A stretch of 6,553 nucleotides of DNA from CAZXMB01 sp964641715 (GTDB taxonomy: Bacteria > Desulfobacterota > BSN033 > UBA1163). The position numbers and the translations under genes are program-made. The stretch covers positions 1 to 6,553 of the forward strand of contig CAZXMB010000169.1 of the NCBI GenBank assembly GCA_964641715.1. Reading direction: 5' to 3'. Within the stretch, counting starts at the first letter, position 1. Each line of letters begins with the position of its first letter. Of this stretch, positions 1 to 5,367 are shown piece by piece. The notes under the pieces are model-generated. The model was given only the letters and a program-made list of their open reading frames with translations, had not been told where the DNA came from and ran no database searches.

Positions 1-68
1 CTACAAGGCGGGGCTTGCGGGGCACTTGCCGGTCCAAAAAGGCCTTTTGATGCCATTCTTGTTTCCAT
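1..68 (-). CDS. Possible start of a downstream gene (partial, unrecognised)
   Basis: An ATG at 66-68 opens a reading frame that runs without a stop to the window edge (22 codons), beginning METRMASKGLFG and continuing with a Pro/Ala-rich stretch. An AAAAGG motif about 7 bases upstream of this ATG is a plausible ribosome binding site. The frame begins 49 bases after the dehydrogenase stop, so it could be the next gene of the same operon. I do not recognise the product. A second frame over the same bases is also open to the edge (it reads PWKQEWHQKAF) but has no normal start codon after its upstream stop. The coding call is therefore weak. Confidence 0.3.
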   Translation of the reverse strand, partial: METRMASKGLFGPASAPQAPPC

Positions 69-117
69 GGAATGACCTTTTACGATGTCCTCTTATATCA
101 GCTCAGTAATTCTTTTC

Positions 118-1065
118 TTAAATTTTTTCCCGGTCGAAAAATTTTAAGAGCTTGATCAGCTTTCTATCCCGTTCTTTTAAAACTCCCCTCATGTTCTTCG
201 AGGTGTAGTCATAGAACCCCCTTCCTGACTTGACTCCGAGATATCCTTTCTTTACCAGACGGATTAAGGTCTTCGGAGGCCGATCTTCTGATATCAGATG
301 AATGGAGGGGTTTCTCTCAAAGGTCAAAGCCAGATCCAGTCCCGTAAAATCATATCGCCGAACCACTCCCAATATGGGAATTCTGATCCCGAGGCTATTC
401 TTAACCGCTTCGTCGATCTCCTCAGGAGAGGCATAACCTCCATCCAGAAGATGAAAGATTTCCCTGGCCATTGCCCTCTGGAGACGATTGACAATATAGC
501 CCGGAATAAACTTCTTCAGAACCACCGGCCTCTTTCCCAATTTCAGGAGGATCTCCTTCACCGTTTTTATTGTCTCTGTGGATGTTTCAGGCCCCTTCAC
601 CACATCGACCAGAGGGATGAGATGTGGGGGTGCGTACCAGTGAGCAATCAGCAACTTTTCAGGACGGCATCCCCGCAGACACCGGAAGATGTTGAGATAG
701 GAGGTGTTGCTCGTAAAAATCGTTCTTCGAGGACAGATCTGATCGAGACGATCGAAAAGTTCTCTCTTCGCTTTCGGAATCTCTGAGATGGCCTCTACGA
801 CCAGGTCAGCTTTCTTCGCAACTTCGAGGGAAGTGGAGGGATGGATTCGATCAAGCGCCCGGGCCAGGGTTTTCGAATGAATCAGCCCCGCCTCTCTCAG
901 GGTCTCACCACTGGAGCGAATCAAACCGAGACCCTTCTCGAGAGCCTCTTCTTTGATATCGACCAGATCAACCTCATAGCCTCCCAGGGCAAAGACGATG
1001 GCAATGGAGTGGCCCATTGTTCCTGCCCCGGCGACTAAAACCCTTTTAATCGAATCGATCCTCAT
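118..1065 (-). CDS. 3-hydroxyacyl-CoA dehydrogenase family protein (PaaH/Hbd/lambda-crystallin-like)
   Basis: A 315-residue cytoplasmic NAD-dependent dehydrogenase, expected to oxidise the 3-hydroxyl of an acyl-CoA to a 3-oxoacyl-CoA. The N-terminal Rossmann fold has GAGTMG at residues 13-18 and an acidic D36 at the end of strand 2, which favours NAD over NADP. The catalytic region shows NTSYL (S122), then AHWYAPPHLIPLVDVV with H142. The C-terminal helical domain starts near 188 with PGYIVNRLQ (N193) and ends with GYLGVKSGRGFYDY (274-287). Length is normal for a single-domain member. The His-Glu dyad of the family aligns as H142-D154, so Glu is replaced by Asp. The HWYAPPH context resembles the lambda-crystallin/gulonate dehydrogenase branch (HPxNPPxLxPLVE) as much as classical HBDH, so the substrate is uncertain. 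The start lies 17 bases after the hexapeptide gene and has only a weak, distant AAGG, which suggests translational coupling. Confidence 0.9.
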   Translation of the reverse strand: MRIDSIKRVLVAGAGTMGHSIAIVFALGGYEVDLVDIKEEALEKGLGLIRSSGETLREAGLIHSKTLARALDRIHPSTSLEVAKKADLVVEAISEIPKAKRELFDRLDQICPRRTIFTSNTSYLNIFRCLRGCRPEKLLIAHWYAPPHLIPLVDVVKGPETSTETIKTVKEILLKLGKRPVVLKKFIPGYIVNRLQRAMAREIFHLLDGGYASPEEIDEAVKNSLGIRIPILGVVRRYDFTGLDLALTFERNPSIHLISEDRPPKTLIRLVKKGYLGVKSGRGFYDYTSKNMRGVLKERDRKLIKLLKFFDREKI

Positions 1066-1082
1066 TGTTTAATAAAACCTTT

Positions 1083-1646
1083 TTACCCTTTCGCGAAAAT
1101 CTCCAGATACTTTCTCGATTTTTCGTAGGCCTCCAGCAACTGTTCGGCGGATCTCTTTTGATCCTTCTCATCAAGGGTCTTCGAAACCTTTGCAGGAATC
1201 CCCAGGACCAGTGTCTCATCAGGAACCTTCATTCCGGGAGGCACCACAGAACCACTTCCGACAATGGAATGCCTTCCCACCTCCGCCCCATCCAGAACGA
1301 TTGCCCCGATCCCGATGATCGCCCCTTCTCTGACCAGACATCCATGGAGGATCGAACCGTGGCTGACCAGAACCTCCCTTTCAATGACCACCGGATGGTC
1401 TTTGGGAGACTCGATCAGCACCTTATCCAGAATGACCGATCTCTTTCCCACCGCAATTCGATTGCTATCCGCCCTCAGGACGGCCAGAGGCCAGATACTC
1501 ACTTCTGATTCAAGGATTATGTCCCCGATCAGTCTTGCAGTGGGATCGATGAAGACGGTCTCATCGAACTGTGGCGATTTCCCTTCAAAGGGAGTGATCT
1601 GCGAGAGGGAAGGAAAATGCCCTCTCCGGTCTGAATTCGAGATCAT
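1083..1646 (-). CDS. Gamma-carbonic-anhydrase/PaaY-like hexapeptide-repeat protein
   Basis: A 187-residue left-handed beta-helix protein of the gamma-CA/YrdA/PaaY/CaiE family, normally a soluble homotrimer with metal at the subunit interface. Matching landmarks are PTARLIGDI (35-43), SIWPLAVLRAD (50-60, with the family R58-x-D60), VSHGSILHGC (94-103), IIGIGAIVLDGAEVG (110-124), SIVGSGSVVPPG (127-138) and LGIPAK (148-153). H96 and H101 match two of the three metal-binding histidines. The third, in the usual QDGxxxH segment, is absent: this segment reads LDKVLIE (73-79), placing Glu79 at the His position and Leu73 at the usual Gln. A charged helical tail follows residue 155. The start is fixed by AGGAGGT 8 bases upstream (1655-1661), directly after the permease stop. 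In the phenylacetate pathway PaaY is a thioesterase that clears dead-end CoA esters, and a similar accessory role is possible here. True carbonic anhydrase activity is doubtful. Confidence 0.88.
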   Translation of the reverse strand: MISNSDRRGHFPSLSQITPFEGKSPQFDETVFIDPTARLIGDIILESEVSIWPLAVLRADSNRIAVGKRSVILDKVLIESPKDHPVVIEREVLVSHGSILHGCLVREGAIIGIGAIVLDGAEVGRHSIVGSGSVVPPGMKVPDETLVLGIPAKVSKTLDEKDQKRSAEQLLEAYEKSRKYLEIFAKG

Positions 1647-1665
1647 CCCGGTTCACCTCCTCTTA

Positions 1666-3519
1666 TCAATGATGCCAGTACCTCTGTTTGATGAAAACCA
1701 GGATTAATAGGATGCATCCGATGACATCCGTATAAAGACCCGGCTTGATGAGCAGGATGGCCCCGGCGAGGAGTGTCGCCCTCTCCGGGTAGGTTGCCTC
1801 TCTGAAAAACCAGCCCATCAGGCTTGCAGAAAGGACAACCACACCGATCGATGCGGAAATGACAGCCACGATAATATCCGTAGAGGAGCCGACCATCAAA
1901 AGAGGAGGACCGTAGACAAACATAAAAGGGATGACAAAACCGGTCGCACCGATCCTCACTGCCTCCAGCCCTGTCTTCCAGAGATTGGATCCACCAATAC
2001 CTGCAGCCGCATAAACAGCCATGGCCACCGGAGGGGTGATGGCTGAGATGATGGCAAAGTAGAACACAAAGAGATGGGCGGCAATCAATGGGACACCCAA
2101 TTTGATCAGGGCTGGGATCAGCAGTGCGGCCTGAACAATATAGGCGGCGGTCGTGGGCAATCCCATTCCCAGAACAATTCCTGCGATCATGGTGAAGACC
2201 AGGGCCGGAGCAAGGGATTCTCCGGCAATAAAGAGAATGAGACTGGTGAATTTTAATCCCAGTCCGGTCAGATTGATCATTCCCACGACAATACCGGCAC
2301 AGGCGCAGGCCGCGGCCACAGGAAGCATATTCCTTGCTCCGTATTCCAGGGCGATTAAAATCCTTTTCAACCCCATACGGGTCTCCTGCCTTAAAAAGGC
2401 GATGAGGACAACCGAGAGGGTCGCATAAATGCAGGCATACATCGGGGTATAGCCGGCTAACATGAAATATACGATCACAGCCAGTGGAATAAAGAGATGC
2501 CCTTTTGTGATCATGACCCATCTCAATCTGGGTCTCTCCTCCTTGGAAACCCCCAATAATCCTGTCCTTGTAGCCTCAAAATGGATGGACATGAACAGAG
2601 CCAAATAATAGAGGAGGGCCGGGATTAAGGCGTGTTTACAGATTTCTATGTATGAAATCCCCGTATACTCAGCGATCACAAAGGCTGCGGCACCCATGAC
2701 CGGAGGCATGATCTGACCACCGGTCGAAGCCGTGGCTTCCACGGCGGCCGCAAAGTCGCTCTTGAAGCCCGCTCTTTTCATCAGGGGGATGGTGAGCCAT
2801 CCATCAACCATCACATTGGCGACCGCGCTTCCCGAGATGGTTCCGAAGAGACAGGAGGAGACACAGGAGATCTTCCCCGGCCCACCCTTCGATCCACCGA
2901 CCAGCGCGTTTGCAAAATCCATAAAGAACTGTCCTGTGCCCGAACCTTCCAAAAATGCACCAAAAATGACAAAGAGGATCACGTAGGTGGCGGACACCCC
3001 CAGGGGAATTCCGAAGATCCCTTCCGTTGTTAAGTAGAGCTGATCAACGATGTTCTCGAGGCTGAAACCCGTATGTCGCATTAGCATGGGGAGATGTTGA
3101 CCCAGGAGTCCGTAAAGAAGGAATACCATAGCCGTGATCGGCAATGCCCAGCCGATGACCCTCCGTGAGGCTTCTAAAAGGATCAGGGTCAAAATAACGC
3201 CCATCCAGAAATCCCAGTGGGTCAGGGATTGAACATAAGGATATCGGGTGACCACATACTCATAATTCAGAAAGAGATGCCCGAGGGAGGCCAGTGTGAA
3301 GAGGATGAGGACCAGATCCAAAAATAATCTCCCCCTGCTCTGTCTGGTCTTGCCGGTCAGGCCTAAAAGGAAGATCAATAAAAGTGTGAAGAGAAGGTGA
3401 ATCGAACGATGCATCATCGCTTCCGGAGCACCGAAGGCCGCAGCATAGATATGATAGACGGACATCAGGATGGCGAGAATCGTTACCACTTTTCTTATCA
3501 AAAAGATAAATTTATCCAT
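1666..3519 (-). CDS. TRAP transporter permease, fused DctQ-DctM (4TM/12TM type)
   Basis: A 617-residue inner-membrane protein that is hydrophobic almost throughout. Residues 1 to about 125 form a DctQ-like small domain with about four membrane segments (roughly 5-27, 38-56, 64-85, 103-118). The remainder is the DctM-like large domain of the ion-motive-force-driven TRAP family. Two internally repeated signature regions are visible: GGPGKISCVSSCLFGTISGS (212-231) with EATASTGGQIMPPVMG (261-276), and GMGLPTTAAYIVQ (451-463) with SAITPPVAMAVYAAAG (492-507). Fusion of the two permease parts is the usual arrangement when the partner is a TAXI-type binding protein, and one lies immediately upstream. 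Size fits the family. The start has a GGGGA ribosome binding site 7-8 bases upstream, between the start codon and the intercistronic hairpin. The gene ends 19 bases before the hexapeptide gene. The imported substrate is unknown; characterised or suspected TAXI substrates are organic acids or amino acids. Confidence 0.95.
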   Translation of the reverse strand: MDKFIFLIRKVVTILAILMSVYHIYAAAFGAPEAMMHRSIHLLFTLLLIFLLGLTGKTRQSRGRLFLDLVLILFTLASLGHLFLNYEYVVTRYPYVQSLTHWDFWMGVILTLILLEASRRVIGWALPITAMVFLLYGLLGQHLPMLMRHTGFSLENIVDQLYLTTEGIFGIPLGVSATYVILFVIFGAFLEGSGTGQFFMDFANALVGGSKGGPGKISCVSSCLFGTISGSAVANVMVDGWLTIPLMKRAGFKSDFAAAVEATASTGGQIMPPVMGAAAFVIAEYTGISYIEICKHALIPALLYYLALFMSIHFEATRTGLLGVSKEERPRLRWVMITKGHLFIPLAVIVYFMLAGYTPMYACIYATLSVVLIAFLRQETRMGLKRILIALEYGARNMLPVAAACACAGIVVGMINLTGLGLKFTSLILFIAGESLAPALVFTMIAGIVLGMGLPTTAAYIVQAALLIPALIKLGVPLIAAHLFVFYFAIISAITPPVAMAVYAAAGIGGSNLWKTGLEAVRIGATGFVIPFMFVYGPPLLMVGSSTDIIVAVISASIGVVVLSASLMGWFFREATYPERATLLAGAILLIKPGLYTDVIGCILLILVFIKQRYWHH

Positions 3520-3535
3520 TCATATTCCCCATTAT

Positions 3536-3566
3536 AAGGGGCGGAGGGGTTTCCCCTCCGCCCCTT
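3536..3566 (-). repeat. Perfect 14-bp intercistronic hairpin between binding protein and permease
   Basis: AAGGGGCGGAGGGG (3536-3549) and its exact complement (3553-3566) are separated by a TTT loop on the plus strand. The arms are G/C-rich, so the RNA stem should be very stable. In the direction of transcription the stem is followed by TTATAATGGGG, with no U-tract, and the other strand has none either, so it is not a typical intrinsic terminator. A hairpin in this position is commonly an mRNA 3'-end stabiliser or partial attenuator that lets the binding protein be made in excess over the membrane subunit. That role is inferred. Confidence 0.85.
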
Positions 3567-3611
3567 CATCATCCAATAGAACACGTAGCGTTGGGAGGTA
3601 ATATGGAAACT

Positions 3612-4583
3612 TTATTTGATGACACCCATCTCTTTATAATACTTCAGGGCACCGGGGTGGAAAGGAACGCCAATATCAAGTGCAAGGTCTTTTACTGTAA
3701 CACCCTTCATATCCTTCACGACATCCGCCAATCGGCCTACATTTTCTGAAAGGACTTTTGTGATTTTATAAACAAGTGGCTCGGGAAGTTTGGTGCTGAT
3801 CACAAGATGAGTAAAATACCCGATCGTCTGGACATCATAGTTGACGCCAGGGTAGCTGCCGGCAGGGATGATCCTCTTGATATACCCGACATTCATTTTC
3901 TGTAATTCTTTGATCTTATCATCGGGGATGGGGATCAGACGGATCCCTTTTGTGGTGGCCAGATCCAATCCAACGGAGGCCGGGATGGTCGTACCGGGAA
4001 GCCAGGCATGCGCATGTCCGTCCTTCATTAAGGCTCCGGCATCCGAATAACTCACATGATTCACTTTGCTCATGTCCTTATACGAAAGGCCATAGACCTG
4101 GAGAACCTGCTGGGATAGAAGTTCCCCGGTGTGTCCTTTCGGTCCGGGGCAGATGCCTTTTCCTTTGAGGTCGGCCACGGATTTGATCTCCGAATCCTTC
4201 AGGACGAAGATTTGAAAATATTGGGGATAGAGATTGGCCAGTTGCATCACATTCTTGGTCGGAGCCTTGAAAGGAGCTCTCCCGGCCACCCCATCCACGC
4301 TGGAGGAGGAGTTTCCGAAACCGATATCCGCTTTCCCCTCTTCAACACCCATCACATTGGCGATCCCGCCCCCGGGAGCCACCGAGACACTGACACCCGG
4401 AATCGACTTCTGGATCAACTCTGCAATGGCTCCGCCCAGGGGAAACCAGGACCCTCCCATCGGGCCTGTCATCATCTTCAGGTCCACCTTTTGCTGGCCG
4501 AAAGCCAGCAATGGGCTCATTAAAAAACAGAGGACCAAACCCATCACCAGGACAATCTTCTTTGAAAATAGTTGATCAGACAT
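3612..4583 (-). CDS. TAXI family TRAP transporter solute-binding protein
   Basis: A 323-residue periplasmic ligand-binding protein that would deliver its ligand to the TRAP permease encoded next. Residues 1-29 are a Sec signal peptide: KK at 8-9, a hydrophobic core at about 10-26 (IVLVMGLVLCFLMSPLL), and probable cleavage after AFG with the mature chain starting QQKVDL. The mature N-terminus has the TAXI-type GPMGGSWFPLGGAIAELI motif (40-57), followed by GKADIGFGNSSSS (83-95) and VADLKGKGICPGPKGHTGE (136-154), which match the family ligand-binding regions. Length is typical. An upstream in-frame ATG at 4661 would add 26 residues, but it has no ribosome binding site and would hide the signal peptide. 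The chosen ATG has AAAGGAGG 9 bases upstream. The gene has its own putative promoter and is followed by a stable hairpin, both consistent with high expression. The ligand is unknown. Confidence 0.94.
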   Translation of the reverse strand: MSDQLFSKKIVLVMGLVLCFLMSPLLAFGQQKVDLKMMTGPMGGSWFPLGGAIAELIQKSIPGVSVSVAPGGGIANVMGVEEGKADIGFGNSSSSVDGVAGRAPFKAPTKNVMQLANLYPQYFQIFVLKDSEIKSVADLKGKGICPGPKGHTGELLSQQVLQVYGLSYKDMSKVNHVSYSDAGALMKDGHAHAWLPGTTIPASVGLDLATTKGIRLIPIPDDKIKELQKMNVGYIKRIIPAGSYPGVNYDVQTIGYFTHLVISTKLPEPLVYKITKVLSENVGRLADVVKDMKGVTVKDLALDIGVPFHPGALKYYKEMGVIK

Positions 4584-4592
4584 TTTCCATAA

Positions 4593-4600
4593 CCTCCTTT
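4593..4600 (-). promoter_or_regulatory. Ribosome binding site of the TAXI binding protein
   Basis: AAAGGAGG on the minus strand ends 9 bases before the ATG at 4581-4583. It is nearly full anti-SD complement and decides that start over the in-frame ATG at 4661. A nearer ATG at 4588-4590 is out of frame. Confidence 0.85.
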
Positions 4601-4670
4601 TATTTTTTATGGAGAGGCCAGAAGAAAATTGGCTCCCTTCCCCGGACACCCGATTCCTCAAACAGCCTCA

Positions 4671-4699
4671 ATCAAACTACAAATGGGATCTCTTGTCAA
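4671..4699 (-). promoter_or_regulatory. Putative sigma70-type promoter for the TRAP transporter genes
   Basis: On the minus strand a perfect TTGACA (4694-4699) is followed after exactly 17 bases by TTTGAT (4671-4676), which matches 4 of 6 positions of TATAAT. It lies just after the stop of the acyl-CoA ligase gene, in the 127-base spacer before the binding protein. Transcription would start near 4664 and leave a leader of about 80 bases. The match and the position make it a credible internal promoter for the block from binding protein to dehydrogenase. No terminator for the upstream gene is visible, so read-through is also likely. Confidence 0.55.
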
Positions 4700-4710
4700 G
4701 TGAATCCATT

Positions 4711-5353
4711 CTAAAACGTCCTCCCCTCCCTTTCGTCGACCATCATCGGGCCCTCTTCCAGTCTCTCTGTGATTTCGATCTCATCAAAGGCCAGGAGCGT
4801 CTCCTGCTTTAATCTCTTGGAGAGTTCATTCTTCCTCTCCTCTGATTTTTGCCCCTCGATTACGAGCCGAAGCCCGTCTACCCCCTTCCGGGTTTGAACG
4901 ATCACACGGTACTTCTCTCCGTATTCAGGGAATTCCCTCAGGATATTCCCGATCTGGGATGGCCAGAACTTCACCCCTTTGANNNNNNNNNNNNNNNNNN
5001 NNNNNNNNNNNNNNNNNNNNNNNNNNNNNNNNNNNNNNNNNNNNNNNNNNNNNNNNNNNNNNNNNNNNNNNNNNNNNNNNNNCCCTTTGAGTCTGGTAGA
5101 CCGGGTAAAGGTCCTGGCCCGATGGAGAAAAATTAACCCTTGTCACCTGATCATTATAGAGCGAACATTGGGAGGGTCTCTTTTTCAGCTCGCGGAGGAT
5201 CTCCGCACTCGTGGTGAAAGGGATCTTCCTGAAATCATCAAGGGTCTGGATCTGGGAGGGCCGGATACCTGCCCGATCCAGTTTCTCCCTATAAAACCGG
5301 ATCTGATACAACCTCTCAATCTGTTCTCTAAGCCTGATCATCTGTTGACCCAT
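4711..5353 (-). CDS. Phenylacetate-CoA-ligase-like (PaaK family) enzyme, interrupted by assembly gap
   Basis: This is a PaaK-type member of the acyl-adenylate family, which uses ATP to make an acyl-CoA from a carboxylic acid. Only the two ends are visible. The N-terminal 90 residues contain FYREKLDRAGIRPSQIQTLD (20-39) and FRKIPFTTSAEI (41-52), the typical PaaK start. The next segment, NFSPSGQDLYPVYQTQ (74-89), sits where PaaK proteins normally have the SSGTTGKP phosphate loop. After the gap, KGVKFWPSQIGNILREFPE is the conserved C-terminal-domain entry (KGxNxFPSQIE in relatives), followed by about 80 residues to the stop. Family members are about 430 residues, so roughly 250 are missing. The two ends are in different frames across the 100 N, as expected if the gap length is arbitrary. 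The start has AAGGA 6 bases upstream, overlapping the end of the upstream gene 12 bases away. The substrate need not be phenylacetate. Confidence 0.85.
4983..5082. other. Assembly gap (100 N)
   Basis: Exactly 100 undetermined bases, the conventional placeholder for a gap of unknown size. It falls inside the PaaK-like gene and hides its catalytic core. By comparison with the family length, the true missing sequence is probably near 750 bases. The eight bases on the left edge (4975-4982) and on the right edge (5083-5090) are identical, CCCTTTGA. Confidence 0.97.
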
Positions 5354-5359
5354 CGGGAG

Positions 5360-5367
5360 TCCTTCTC
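5360..5367 (-). promoter_or_regulatory. Ribosome binding site of the PaaK-like gene
   Basis: GAGAAGGA on the minus strand lies 6 bases before the ATG at 5351-5353 and overlaps the TGA stop (5366-5368) of the lipoate-ligase-like gene. Translation of the two genes is therefore probably coupled. It favours this start over the internal ATG four codons later. Confidence 0.7.

Noticed and set aside
37..48. AAAAGGCCTTTT palindrome near the left edge as a terminator
   Set aside because: It has no loop, its arms are short and AT-rich, and it lies inside a possible coding start. A 12-base palindrome alone is weak evidence.
298..786. Plus-strand frame opposite the dehydrogenase gene
   Set aside because: It is the antisense shadow of a strongly conserved gene, with no recognisable domain.
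1643..2521. A long alternative minus-strand frame inside the permease gene
   Set aside because: The translation is rich in Cys, His and Arg with no coherent domain, whereas the overlapping frame is an unmistakable TRAP permease.
3536..3566. The intercistronic hairpin as an intrinsic terminator
   Set aside because: Neither strand has a run of T after the stem, and the permease downstream is an obligate partner of the binding protein.
4615..4638. Short inverted repeat (GGCCA / TGGCT) in the leader of the binding-protein gene as a riboswitch or terminator stem
   Set aside because: Only about five pairs with one wobble, and no U-tract or conserved fold visible.
4711..4974. A separate small gene starting at GTG 4974
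   Set aside because: The sequence before the GTG is already coding (xKGVKFWPSQ) and matches the entry to the PaaK C-terminal domain. It is the tail of the gap-interrupted ligase, not an independent gene.
4925..5353. A continuous 142-codon reading frame running through the N stretch
   Set aside because: It passes through placeholder bases of arbitrary length and emerges in the wrong frame. The correct C-terminal frame is the one ending at 4711.
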